Source of the DNA: Pseudomonas solani
GTDB taxonomy: Bacteria; Pseudomonadota; Gammaproteobacteria; Pseudomonadales; Pseudomonadaceae
Length of the DNA stretch: 64,000 bases
Reading direction: 5' to 3'
Assembly (NCBI RefSeq): GCF_026072635.1
Contig: NZ_AP023081.1
Span: forward strand, 4,212,501 to 4,276,500
Shown here: positions 56,302-64,000 of the stretch, piece by piece
How the letters are laid out: every line of letters starts with the position of its first letter
Numbering within the stretch: the stretch's first letter is position 1
Translations under genes and position numbers: made by a program
The notes under the pieces: model-generated
What the model was told of the DNA's origin: nothing
Seen by the model: only the letters and a program-made list of their open reading frames with translations
Database searches by the model: none

Positions 56302-57513
56302 ATGGGCCTGCGCAAATTCCTCGACCGGATCGAGCACAACTTCGAACAGGGTGGCCGCTTCGAGAAGTGGTACGCCCTGTACGAAGCGATCGACACCTTC
56401 TTCTACCGGCCGGCCAACGTTACCCGGACCACGGCCCACGTGCGCGATGGCATCGACCTCAAGCGCATGATGATCACCGTCTGGCTCTGCACTTTCCCGG
56501 CGATGTTCTTCGGCATGTGGAACGTCGGCTACCAGGCCAACCTGGTGTTCGCCCAGAGCCCGGACCTGCTGGCCGCCCAGGACGGCTGGCGCTTCGCGCT
56601 GATCGGCAGCCTGGCGGGCTTCGACCCCAACAGCCTGTGGGACAACGTCATCCAGGGCGCGGCCTGGTTCCTGCCCATCTACGCCGTGACCTTCATCGTC
56701 GGCGGCTTCTGGGAAGTGCTGTTCGCTGCCATCCGCCGCCATGAAGTGAACGAAGGTTTCTTCGTCACCTCCGTGCTCTTCGCCCTGACCCTGCCACCGA
56801 GCATCCCGCTGTGGCAGGTGGCCCTCGGTATCAGCTTCGGCGTGGTGCTGGGCAAGGAAGTGTTCGGCGGCACCGGCAAGAACTTCCTCAACCCCGCCCT
56901 GGTGGGCCGTGCCTTCCTGTTCTTCGCCTACCCGGCGCAGATTTCCGGTGACGCGGTGTGGACGGCAGTGGACGGCTTCGCCGGCGCCACCTCCCTGAGC
57001 CTGGGCGCTGCCGGTGGCGTGGAGAACATCATCGGTCACGGCATCACCTGGATGGACGCCTTCCTCGGCACCATCCACGGCTCCATCGGCGAGACCAGCA
57101 CCCTGGCCATCTTCATCGGCGGCGGCGTGCTGCTGCTGACCCGCATCGCCGCCTGGCGCATCGTCGCTGGCGTGATGCTGGGCATGATCGCCACCAGCAC
57201 GCTGTTCAACACCATCGGCTCCGACACCAACCCGATGTTCGCCATGTCCTGGTACTGGCACCTGGTTCTCGGCGGCTTCGCCTTCGGCATGATGTTCATG
57301 GCCACCGACCCGGTGTCCGCCTCCATGACCAACACCGGCAAATGGCTGTTCGGCGCGCTGATCGGCCTGATGGTGGTGCTGATCCGCGTGGTCAACCCCG
57401 CCTTCCCGGAAGGCATGATGCTGGCGATCCTCTTCGCCAACCTCTGTGCACCGCTGATCGACCACTTCGTCGTCCAGGCCAATATCAAGCGGAGGCTGGC
57501 ACGCCATGGCTAA
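56302..57513 (+). CDS. nqrB: Na+-NQR subunit B
   Basis: 403-residue membrane subunit with about ten helices. It carries covalently bound FMN on the threonine of the AGAT motif (GFAGATSLSLG) and is the Na+-conducting core. AAGGAGG precedes the ATG, which lies one base after the nqrA stop. Its end overlaps nqrC by eight bases. Confidence 0.95.
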   Translation: MGLRKFLDRIEHNFEQGGRFEKWYALYEAIDTFFYRPANVTRTTAHVRDGIDLKRMMITVWLCTFPAMFFGMWNVGYQANLVFAQSPDLLAAQDGWRFALIGSLAGFDPNSLWDNVIQGAAWFLPIYAVTFIVGGFWEVLFAAIRRHEVNEGFFVTSVLFALTLPPSIPLWQVALGISFGVVLGKEVFGGTGKNFLNPALVGRAFLFFAYPAQISGDAVWTAVDGFAGATSLSLGAAGGVENIIGHGITWMDAFLGTIHGSIGETSTLAIFIGGGVLLLTRIAAWRIVAGVMLGMIATSTLFNTIGSDTNPMFAMSWYWHLVLGGFAFGMMFMATDPVSASMTNTGKWLFGALIGLMVVLIRVVNPAFPEGMMLAILFANLCAPLIDHFVVQANIKRRLARHG

Positions 57514-58294
57514 CCAGAAGGAATCCACGATCCGCACCCTGCTGGTGGCCCTGGTGGTCTGCCTGGTGTGCTCCATCTTCGTCGCCGGCGGGGCAGTAGC
57601 CCTCAAACCGGTGCAGGTGGAGAACCGCGAGCTGGACAAGCAGCGCAGCATCCTCTCCATCGCCGGCCTCGGCCAGCCGGGCATGTCCGCCAGCGAAGTG
57701 AAGGCGCTCTATGCCGAGCGCATCACCGCCAAGGTGGTGGACCTCTCCAGCGGCGAATACAGCGACGCCATCCAGGCCGCCGGCTTCGACCCGCTGAAGG
57801 CCGCCAAGGACCCGAAACTCTCTGACGCCCTGCCAGGTGACCAGGACATCGCCTCCATCAAGCGCCGCGAGCGCTTCACCACCGTCTACCTGGTGGAGAA
57901 GGATGGCCAACTGGACACCCTGATCCTACCGGTGCGCGGCTACGGCCTGTGGTCGACCCTGTACGGCTTCCTCGCCCTCAAGGGCGACCTCAATACCGTG
58001 GTCGGCCTCGGCTTCTACCAGCACGGCGAGACGCCCGGCCTCGGCGGCGAGGTGGACAACCCGAAATGGAAGGCGCAGTGGAATGGCAAGAGCCTGTTCG
58101 ATGAGCAAGGCCAGCTGGCCATCCAGATCATCAAGGGCAGCGTCGAGCCCGGCTCGCCCAACGCCAACCACCAGGTCGACGGCCTGGCCGGCGCCACGCT
58201 GACCAGCAAGGGCGTCAACAACCTGCTTCATTTCTGGCTTGGCAAGAACGGCTTCGGCCCCTTCCTGGCCAAGCTCAACGACGGGGAGGCATGA
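57506..58294 (+). CDS. nqrC: Na+-NQR subunit C
   Basis: 262-residue subunit: one N-terminal membrane helix (residues 12-32) and a periplasmic domain with covalently bound FMN on the threonine of DGLAGATLTSKGV. ApbE, encoded downstream, attaches the flavin. Overlaps nqrB at the start and nqrD at the end (ATGA). Confidence 0.95.
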   Translation: MANQKESTIRTLLVALVVCLVCSIFVAGGAVALKPVQVENRELDKQRSILSIAGLGQPGMSASEVKALYAERITAKVVDLSSGEYSDAIQAAGFDPLKAAKDPKLSDALPGDQDIASIKRRERFTTVYLVEKDGQLDTLILPVRGYGLWSTLYGFLALKGDLNTVVGLGFYQHGETPGLGGEVDNPKWKAQWNGKSLFDEQGQLAIQIIKGSVEPGSPNANHQVDGLAGATLTSKGVNNLLHFWLGKNGFGPFLAKLNDGEA

Positions 58295-58965
58295 ACATGG
58301 CGCAACCCACGATCCGCTCGGTCCTGCTGGACCCGATCCTGCACAACAACCCCATCGGCCTGCAGATCCTCGGCATCTGCTCGGCCCTGGCGGTCACCTC
58401 CAACCTGAAGACCGCGCTGGTGATGTCCATCGCCCTGACGCTGGTGACCGGCTTCTCCAACCTGTTCATCTCGATGATCCGCAGCCAGATCCCCAGCTCG
58501 ATCCGCATGATCGTGCAGATGGTGATCATCGCCTCGCTGGTGATAGTGGTCGACCAGGTGCTCAAGGCCTATGCCTTCAGCCTGTCCAAGCAGCTCTCGG
58601 TGTTCGTCGGCCTGATCATCACCAACTGCATCGTGATGGGCCGCGCCGAGGCCTTCGCCATGGCCAACCCGCCCGTGCTGTCGTTCTTCGACGGCATCGG
58701 CAACGGCCTCGGCTACAGCGCCATGCTCATCGTCCTCGGCGTGATCCGCGAGCTGTTCGGCTCCGGCAAGCTGCTGGGCTACGAGATCCTCCCGGTAATC
58801 AACGACGGCGGCTGGTACCAGCCCAACGGCATGCTGCTGCTGCCGCCCTCGGCCTTCTTCCTCATCGGACTGATCATCTGGGCCCTGCGCAGCTGGAAGA
58901 CCGAGCAGAAGGAAGCCCCGTCCTTCAAGATCGCGCCCCAGGTATCCAACAAGGAGGCCTACTGA
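58291..58965 (+). CDS. nqrD: Na+-NQR subunit D
   Basis: 224-residue membrane subunit with six helices; it pairs with NqrE to hold an intramembrane iron centre. The ATG overlaps the nqrC stop, but a second ATG two codons later (58297) is equally possible. It ends in a hydrophilic tail after FFLIGLIIWALRSWKTEQK. Confidence 0.95.
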   Translation: MNMAQPTIRSVLLDPILHNNPIGLQILGICSALAVTSNLKTALVMSIALTLVTGFSNLFISMIRSQIPSSIRMIVQMVIIASLVIVVDQVLKAYAFSLSKQLSVFVGLIITNCIVMGRAEAFAMANPPVLSFFDGIGNGLGYSAMLIVLGVIRELFGSGKLLGYEILPVINDGGWYQPNGMLLLPPSAFFLIGLIIWALRSWKTEQKEAPSFKIAPQVSNKEAY

Positions 58966-59573
58966 TGGAGCACTACATCAGCCTGTTCGTGAAGGCGGTG
59001 TTCGTCGAGAACATGGCCCTGGCCTTCTTCCTCGGCATGTGCACCTTCATCGCCATTTCCAAGAAGGTGGAGACCGCCATCGGCCTCGGCATCGCCGTGA
59101 TCGTGGTGCAGGCCATCACCGTGCCGGCCAACAACCTGCTCTACACCCTCCTGCTCAAGGACGGCGCGCTGGCGTGGGCCGGCCTGCCGGACGTGGACCT
59201 GTCGTTCCTCGGCCTGCTCAGCTACATCGGGGTGATCGCCGCCATCGTGCAGATCCTCGAGATGCTGCTCGACAAGTACGTGCCCTCGCTCTACAACGCC
59301 CTCGGCGTTTTCCTGCCGCTGATCACGGTGAACTGCGCCATCATGGCCGGCTCGCTGTTCATGGTGGAGCGCGACTACAACCTGGGTGAGAGCGTGGTCT
59401 ACGGCGTCGGTTCCGGCTTCTCCTGGGCCCTGGCCATCGCGCTGCTCGCCGGCATCCGCGAGAAGCTCAAGTACAGCGATGTACCCGAGGGCCTGCAGGG
59501 CCTGGGCATCACCTTCATCACCATCGGCCTGATGTCGCTGGGTTTCATGTCCTTCTCGGGCGTCCAGTTGTAA
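58965..59573 (+). CDS. nqrE: Na+-NQR subunit E
   Basis: 202-residue membrane protein with six helices (start MEHYISLFVKAVFVENMAL), homologous to NqrD and RnfA. Conserved cysteines in MALAFFLGMCTF and VNCAIMAG help ligate the iron centre shared with NqrD. It starts on the last base of the nqrD stop, after an AAGGAGG ribosome binding site. Confidence 0.96.
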   Translation: MEHYISLFVKAVFVENMALAFFLGMCTFIAISKKVETAIGLGIAVIVVQAITVPANNLLYTLLLKDGALAWAGLPDVDLSFLGLLSYIGVIAAIVQILEMLLDKYVPSLYNALGVFLPLITVNCAIMAGSLFMVERDYNLGESVVYGVGSGFSWALAIALLAGIREKLKYSDVPEGLQGLGITFITIGLMSLGFMSFSGVQL

Positions 59574-59582
59574 GGAGGCGAC

Positions 59583-60809
59583 ATGCCGAGTTTCGAAATC
59601 TTCCTCGCCATTGGCATGTTCACCGCCATCGTCCTCGCGCTGGTGGTGGTGATCCTCGCCGCCCGCGCCAAGCTGGTGTCCAGCGGCGACGTGAACATCG
59701 TGATCAACCGCGAGCGCACCATCACCGTCCCGGCCGGCGGCAAGCTGCTGCAGACCCTGGCGGCGCAGAACGTCTTCCTCTCCTCGGCCTGCGGCGGCGG
59801 CGGTACCTGTGCCCAGTGCAAGTGCGTGGTGGAGAGCGGCGGCGGCGAGATGCTGCCCACCGAGGAGTCCCACTTCACCCGCCGCCAGGCGAAGGAAGGC
59901 TGGCGCCTGTCCTGCCAGACCCCGGTGAAGCAGGACATGCACATCGAAGTGCCCGAAGAGGTCTTCGGCGTTAAGAAGTGGGAGTGCACGGTGGAGTCCA
60001 ACCCCAACGTCGCCACCTTCATCAAGGAGCTGACCCTGCGCCTGCCGGAAGGGGAGAGCGTGGACTTCCGCGCCGGTGGTTACGTCCAGCTCGAATGCCC
60101 GCCCCACGAGGTGCACTACAAGGACTTCGACATCCAGCCCGAGTACCGGGCCGACTGGGACAGGTTCAACTTCTGGAAGTATGTCTCCAGGGGCGACGAG
60201 ACCGTCATCCGCGCCTACTCCATGGCCAACTACCCCGACGAAAAGGGCATCGTGAAGTTCAACATCCGCGTGGCTTCGCCGCCGCCGGGCAAGGACGAGA
60301 TCCCGCCGGGCAAGATGTCTTCCTGGGTGTTCAACCTCAAGCCGGGCGACAAGGTCACCGTGTACGGCCCCTTCGGCGAGTTCTTCGCCAAGGACACCCA
60401 GGCCGAGATGGTCTTCATCGGCGGTGGCGCCGGCATGGCACCCATGCGTTCGCACATCTTCGACCAGCTCAAGCGCCTGGGCTCCCAGCGCAAGATCAGC
60501 TTCTGGTACGGCGCGCGTTCCCTGCGCGAGGCCTTCTACACAGAGGAGTACGACCAGCTGGCCGCCGAGAACCCCAACTTCCAGTGGCACCTGGCGCTGT
60601 CCGACCCGCAGCCCGAGGACAACTGGAACGGCCATACCGGCTTCATCCACAACGTGCTGTTCGAGAACTACCTCAAGGACCACCCGGCCCCTGAGGACTG
60701 CGAGTTCTACATGTGCGGCCCGCCGATGATGAACGCAGCAGTGATCAAGATGCTGCTGGACCTGGGCGTCGAGCGCGAGAACATCCTGCTGGACGACTTC
60801 GGTGGTTAG
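59583..60809 (+). CDS. nqrF: Na+-NQR subunit F
   Basis: 408-residue NADH-oxidising subunit. An N-terminal membrane helix (residues 4-25) is followed by a [2Fe-2S] ferredoxin domain with Cys70, Cys76 and Cys79 in ACGGGGTCAQCKC and the fourth in SCQTPV. The FAD (RAYSMANYPDEKG) and NADH (FIGGGAGMAPMRSH, CGPPMMNAA) modules follow. It overlaps apbE by eight bases. Confidence 0.96.
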   Translation: MPSFEIFLAIGMFTAIVLALVVVILAARAKLVSSGDVNIVINRERTITVPAGGKLLQTLAAQNVFLSSACGGGGTCAQCKCVVESGGGEMLPTEESHFTRRQAKEGWRLSCQTPVKQDMHIEVPEEVFGVKKWECTVESNPNVATFIKELTLRLPEGESVDFRAGGYVQLECPPHEVHYKDFDIQPEYRADWDRFNFWKYVSRGDETVIRAYSMANYPDEKGIVKFNIRVASPPPGKDEIPPGKMSSWVFNLKPGDKVTVYGPFGEFFAKDTQAEMVFIGGGAGMAPMRSHIFDQLKRLGSQRKISFWYGARSLREAFYTEEYDQLAAENPNFQWHLALSDPQPEDNWNGHTGFIHNVLFENYLKDHPAPEDCEFYMCGPPMMNAAVIKMLLDLGVERENILLDDFGG

Positions 60810-61809
60810 ACCTGTTGCCCTGCTGCTTTCGGCCAGTGTTCTCCTGGCCGGTTGTGGCGATTCCCTGGAGCAGTTCGGCGGCCCGACCATGGGCAGCAGC
60901 TACTCGGTGAAGTATGTGCGCAGCGCGTCCGGTCCTTCCGTGGAGCAGGCGCGGGGCGAAGTGGAGGGCATCCTCGCCGAGATCGACCGGCAGATGTCCA
61001 CCTACCGCGCCGACTCCGACGTGGAGCGTTTCAATGCTCTGCCGGCGGGCAGCTGCATGGCCTTGCCGGCGCCCATGCTGGAGCTGGTGGCCTTCGGCGA
61101 CAGCCTGTCCGCACAAAGCGACGGCGCCTTCGACATGACCCTGGAGCCGCTGCTCAACCTCTGGGGCTTCGGCCCGCAATCGCGCGGGGACCAGGTGCCC
61201 AGCGCCGAGGCCATCGCCATGGCTCGAGCGGATGTCGGTCACCAGCACCTCAAGCGCCAGGGCGACGAGTTGTGCAAGGACGCCGCCGTGCAACTGGACT
61301 TCAACGCCATCGCCGCCGGCTACGCCGTGGATCGCGTCAGCGCGCGGCTGGGCGAGCTGGGCGTGACCAGTTCCCTGGTGGAGATCACCGGAGAAATGAA
61401 GGCCGTCGGCCGCAAGCCCGACGGCAGCCCCTGGCGCGTGGCCATCGAGGCGCCGCGCGACGATCGCCAGGTAGCGCAGAAGATTGTTGCACTGCAGGAC
61501 ATGGGTATTTCCACCTCCGGCGACTATCGCAACTACTTCGAACGGGGTGGACAGCGGTATTCTCACACCCTCGATCCCACGAGCGGCGCTCCCATTACCC
61601 ATCACCTGGCAGCGGTCACGGTGATCAACCCGTCGGCCCTGAATGCCGATGGACTGTCTACGCTGTTGATGGTACTCGGGCCCGAGGCCGGCCTGGCGTT
61701 TGCCGACCGCCACGACATCGCGGCGTTCTTCGTCACCCGTGAAGGCACGGGTTTCGCCACCCGCGGCAGCCGCCGCTTCGAGCAACTGTTCCCCACGGAG
61801 GCGCACTGA
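60802..61809 (+). CDS. apbE: FAD:protein FMN transferase ApbE
   Basis: 335-residue lipoprotein (lipobox LLAGC, Cys about 18) that transfers FMN from FAD onto threonines of NqrB and NqrC. Family motifs: TMGSSYSVKYV near the start, ISTYRADSDVERFN-like MSTYRADSDV, DFNAIAAGYAVDRV and the C-terminal THHLAAVTVI. The GTG start overlaps nqrF. Its position just after nqrF is the usual one for NQR maturation. Confidence 0.95.
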   Translation: MVRPVALLLSASVLLAGCGDSLEQFGGPTMGSSYSVKYVRSASGPSVEQARGEVEGILAEIDRQMSTYRADSDVERFNALPAGSCMALPAPMLELVAFGDSLSAQSDGAFDMTLEPLLNLWGFGPQSRGDQVPSAEAIAMARADVGHQHLKRQGDELCKDAAVQLDFNAIAAGYAVDRVSARLGELGVTSSLVEITGEMKAVGRKPDGSPWRVAIEAPRDDRQVAQKIVALQDMGISTSGDYRNYFERGGQRYSHTLDPTSGAPITHHLAAVTVINPSALNADGLSTLLMVLGPEAGLAFADRHDIAAFFVTREGTGFATRGSRRFEQLFPTEAH

Positions 61810-61811
61810 AC

Positions 61812-62039
61812 ATGACCTGGCTACTGGTTTTCCTGATCATGCTGCTGGTGGTGCTGGGCATGGCCATCGGCGTGATCATGGGGCGCAAGCCCATCGCCGG
61901 TTCCTGCGGCGGCATCGCCAACCTGGGGATCGAGAAGGAATGCTCGATCTGTGGCGGCAATCGCGAAAAGTGCGAGGAAGCCAATCGCGACGGCGATGTA
62001 GTGGATGCAAAACTCGCCTACGACGCGACCAAGCGCTAA
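61812..62039 (+). CDS. nqrM: Na+-NQR maturation protein NqrM
   Basis: 75-residue protein with one N-terminal membrane helix (residues 2-22) and a cysteine-rich tail (SCGGIANLGIEKECSICGG and KCEE) with four Cys. NqrM helps insert the iron centre between NqrD and NqrE. It starts two bases after the apbE stop, completing the operon. Confidence 0.93.
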   Translation: MTWLLVFLIMLLVVLGMAIGVIMGRKPIAGSCGGIANLGIEKECSICGGNREKCEEANRDGDVVDAKLAYDATKR

Positions 62040-62089
62040 TGTGCAGCGCCACGCAGCCTGACTAAGCTGCGCGCCGAGTTCGAAACGCC

Positions 62090-62139
62090 GCGGTGACGAG
62101 TTCCGCGGCCCTGCCGGAGGCCACAGAGAGCCCTCCGGC
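62090..62139. other. Two tandem hairpins in the sthA leader
   Basis: GCCGCGG/CCGCGGC around TGACGAGTT (about 62090-62111) and GCCGGAGG (62113-62120)/CCTCCGGC (62132-62139). They lie between nqrM and the AGGAG of sthA. Neither has a U-run, so they may be mRNA-stabilising or attenuating structures rather than terminators. Confidence 0.5.
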
Positions 62140-62157
62140 CCGTTATGAGGAGTAAGC

Positions 62158-63552
62158 ATGGCTGTCTACAACTACGACGTAGTGGTGCTGGGTTCCGGCC
62201 CGGCCGGGGAAGGGGCGGCGATGAACGCCGCCAAGGCCGGGCGCAAGGTGGCGGTGGTGGACAACCGCCCGCTGGTCGGCGGCAATTGCACCCACCTGGG
62301 CACCATCCCGTCCAAGGCCCTGCGCCACTCGGTGCGACAGATCATGCAGTACAACACCAACCCGCTGTTCCGCCAGATCGGCGAGCCGCGCTGGTTCTCC
62401 TTCCCCGACGTGCTCAAGAGCGCCGAGCGGGTGATCTCCAAGCAGGTGGCCTCGCGCACCGGCTACTACGCCCGCAATCGCGTCGATGTGTTCTTCGGCA
62501 CGGCCAGCTTCTCCGACGAGCAGACCGTCGAGGTGGTATGCACCAGCGGCGTGGTGGAGAAACTGGTGGCCAAGCAGGTCATCGTCGCCACCGGCTCGCG
62601 CCCCTATCGCCCGGCCGATGTCGACTTCCACCACCCGCGTATCTATGACAGCGACACCATCCTCAGCCTCACCCACACGCCGCGCCGCATCATCATCTAT
62701 GGCGCCGGGGTGATCGGCTCCGAGTACGCCTCGATCTTCAGCGGCCTCGGCGTGCTGGTGGACCTGATCGACAACCGCGACCAGTTGCTCAGCTTCCTCG
62801 ACGACGAAATCTCCGACGCCCTCAGCTACCACCTGCGCAACAACAACGTGCTCATCCGTCACAACGAGGAGTACGAGCGCATCGAAGGGCTGGAGAACGG
62901 GGTGATCCTGCACCTGAAGTCCGGCAAGAAGATCAAGGCCGACTGCCTGCTGTGGTGCAACGGCCGTACCGGCAACACCGACCGCCTGGGGCTGGAGAAC
63001 GTCGGCATCAAGGTCAACAGCCGTGGCCAGATCAACGTCGACCAGTACTACCGCACCGAGGTGGGCAACATCTTCGCCGCCGGCGACGTGATCGGCTGGC
63101 CGAGCCTGGCCAGTGCCGCTGCCGACCAGGGGCGTTCAGCCGCCGGCAGCGCGGTGGAGAACGACAGCTGGCGCTTCGTCGATGACGTGCCGACCGGCAT
63201 CTATACCATTCCGGAGATCAGCTCGATCGGCAAGAACGAGCGCGAGCTGACCCAGGCCAAGATCCCCTATGAAGTGGGCAAGGCCTTCTTCAAGGGCATG
63301 GCCCGTGCGCAGATCTCCCACGAACCGGTGGGCATGCTGAAGATCCTCTTCCACCGCGAAACCCTGGAAGTGCTCGGCGTGCACTGCTTCGGCTACCAGG
63401 CGTCGGAGATCGTCCACATCGGCCAGGCGATCATGAACCAGAAGGGCGAAGCCAACAGCATCAAGTACTTCATCAACACCACCTTCAACTACCCGACCAT
63501 GGCGGAAGCCTATCGGGTGGCGGCGTTCGACGGCCTCAACCGGCTTTTTTGA
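62158..63552 (+). CDS. sthA: Soluble pyridine nucleotide transhydrogenase
   Basis: 464-residue flavoprotein that interconverts NADPH and NADH in the cytosol. The N-terminal FAD motif is VVLGSGPAGEGAAMNAAKAG (residues 7-26), and the NAD(P) motif is IYGAGVIGSEYASIFSGLG. The redox disulfide of related reductases is absent: the motif reads GGNCTHLGTIPSK with only one Cys, as in SthA. Length matches. It follows the nqr operon, so both NADH generation and use are encoded together. Confidence 0.96.
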   Translation: MAVYNYDVVVLGSGPAGEGAAMNAAKAGRKVAVVDNRPLVGGNCTHLGTIPSKALRHSVRQIMQYNTNPLFRQIGEPRWFSFPDVLKSAERVISKQVASRTGYYARNRVDVFFGTASFSDEQTVEVVCTSGVVEKLVAKQVIVATGSRPYRPADVDFHHPRIYDSDTILSLTHTPRRIIIYGAGVIGSEYASIFSGLGVLVDLIDNRDQLLSFLDDEISDALSYHLRNNNVLIRHNEEYERIEGLENGVILHLKSGKKIKADCLLWCNGRTGNTDRLGLENVGIKVNSRGQINVDQYYRTEVGNIFAAGDVIGWPSLASAAADQGRSAAGSAVENDSWRFVDDVPTGIYTIPEISSIGKNERELTQAKIPYEVGKAFFKGMARAQISHEPVGMLKILFHRETLEVLGVHCFGYQASEIVHIGQAIMNQKGEANSIKYFINTTFNYPTMAEAYRVAAFDGLNRLF

Positions 63553-63657
63553 GCGGCACCGGCCGGGCGCCTGAACCGGCCGGGGAGGACCCTCTCGACG
63601 ATCCGCGCACCTGGCGCTGGCCGAATCGGGAGAGCTTCTGATCAGGCGACGCCCATG

Positions 63658-63686
63658 AAAAAACCGGCCCTTGCGGCCGGTTTTTT
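63658..63686 (+). terminator. Terminator after sthA
   Basis: AAAAAACCGGCC (63658-63669) and GGCCGGTTTTTT (63675-63686) with a CTTGC loop; strong, about 105 bases past the stop. It can also serve the convergent gene. Confidence 0.92.
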
Positions 63687-63715
63687 CGTTCTGGGGGAGT
63701 GACGCTTGGATGGGC

Positions 63716-63738
63716 GTAGGGTGGGCTTCAGCCCGGGA
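63716..63738 (+). repeat. REP-like GTAGG...GGGCTTCAGCCC copy
   Basis: GTAGGGTGGGCTTCAGCCCG followed by GGA matches the units at 16041-16163 (GTAGCCCGGGCTTCAGCCCG on the minus strand there). It lies between the two convergent genes, 12 bases from the stop of the last gene. Confidence 0.75.
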
Positions 63739-63749
63739 GTAACAAGGCT

Positions 63750-64000
63750 TCAGCGCGCCAGCGTGCTCACCGCCACGCCGGGGAAGTCGGTGATGATGCT
63801 ATCCACCCCGAAGTCGGCGAGGCGGCGCATCAGGGCTGGCTCGTTCACCGTCCATACCGACACGTGCAGCCCCTGCTTCTGCGCCTTCTGCAGGCGCTCG
63901 GGGGTGCACAGGGTCCAGTTCAGCGCCAGCAGGTTGCAGCCATGATTGGCCGCGACTTTCAGCGGATCGAGCCAGGCGTATTCGGCCACCAGGCCGCGGG
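63750..64000 (-). CDS. Glycerophosphodiester phosphodiesterase, C-terminal part
   Basis: Only the last ~83 codons are in the window; the reading frame runs off the right edge. Visible segments, NWTLCTPERLQKAQKQGLHV and VWTVNEPALMRRLADFGVDSIITDFPG, are the C-terminal signature of GDPD/GlpQ-type enzymes, which hydrolyse glycerophosphodiesters to glycerol-3-phosphate and an alcohol. PAO1 has a GlpQ gene in this position (PA2990) as recalled. The catalytic N-terminal part is outside the window. Confidence 0.85.
   Translation of the reverse strand, partial: RGLVAEYAWLDPLKVAANHGCNLLALNWTLCTPERLQKAQKQGLHVSVWTVNEPALMRRLADFGVDSIITDFPGVAVSTLAR

Overview
The window is a high-GC chromosomal segment of a gammaproteobacterium, almost certainly a Pseudomonas of or near the P. 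aeruginosa lineage. The grounds are recognisable Pseudomonas genes (PsrA with its own operators, an OprD-family porin, the lexA-sulA pair, the fadBA operon of 715 + 391 residues, CsiV, methylthioinosine phosphorylase, Na+-NQR) and a gene order that, from memory, runs collinear with P. aeruginosa PAO1 from about PA3042 down to PA2990. That comparison was recalled, not computed. No insertion sequence, prophage, integrase, CRISPR array or rRNA operon was seen. One tRNA-Pro(CGG) is present.

Layout. 1-1.2 kb: a minus-strand DUF883/YqjE/YqjK envelope-stress trio. 1.5-2.7 kb: an ammonium channel gene without glnK, with a sigma-54-like promoter upstream. 2.8-6.4 kb: an OprD-family porin, a secreted metallo-beta-lactamase-fold hydrolase, and a glutathione transferase divergent from a TetR gene with an operator inside the transferase promoter. 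6.5-7.9 kb: a DUF5610 gene with a flagellar sigma-28-type promoter, and a small CxxC glutaredoxin-like protein. 8.1-12.8 kb: a MarR / outer-membrane factor / EmrA / EmrB tripartite efflux operon with a perfect palindrome in its promoter. 12.9-13.5 kb: terminators, tRNA-Pro and a YgdI/YgdR lipoprotein. 13.6-16.0 kb: molybdenum cofactor genes mobA <-> moaB-moeA.

16.0-22.1 kb: REP-like hairpins, then an AraC-type regulator divergent from a three-gene operon (AGPS-like FAD oxidase, GlpD-like dehydrogenase, FGGY kinase). Its substrate is not evident, and it is the best candidate here for an uncharacterised pathway. 22.2-32.7 kb: pirin, YegS lipid kinase, CheV (clear sigma-28 promoter), a MOSC protein, lytic transglycosylase Slt, ABC-F protein Uup, a universal stress protein and three poorly known genes. 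33.1-36.5 kb: fadBA beta-oxidation operon. 36.6-41.7 kb: topoisomerase I, small conserved genes and the lexA-sulA SOS operon with two SOS boxes. 41.9-45.0 kb: psrA (two overlapping PsrA boxes), an L,D-transpeptidase, nagZ and the methylthioinosine phosphorylase gene. 45.0-51.6 kb, minus strand: a SWIM/SNF2 helicase, CsiV and Mfd. 51.8-54.7 kb: a long-form glyceraldehyde-3-phosphate dehydrogenase and AroP. 55.0-63.6 kb: nqrABCDEF-apbE-nqrM followed by soluble transhydrogenase sthA, a redox and sodium-motive module. The window ends inside a minus-strand glycerophosphodiester phosphodiesterase gene.

Most of the window is ordinary core genome. Points worth a second look are the AGPS-like/GlpD-like/FGGY operon, the sigma-28 promoter of the DUF5610 gene, the well-resolved operators (MarR, TetR, PsrA, LexA), and several small or unrecognised conserved proteins.
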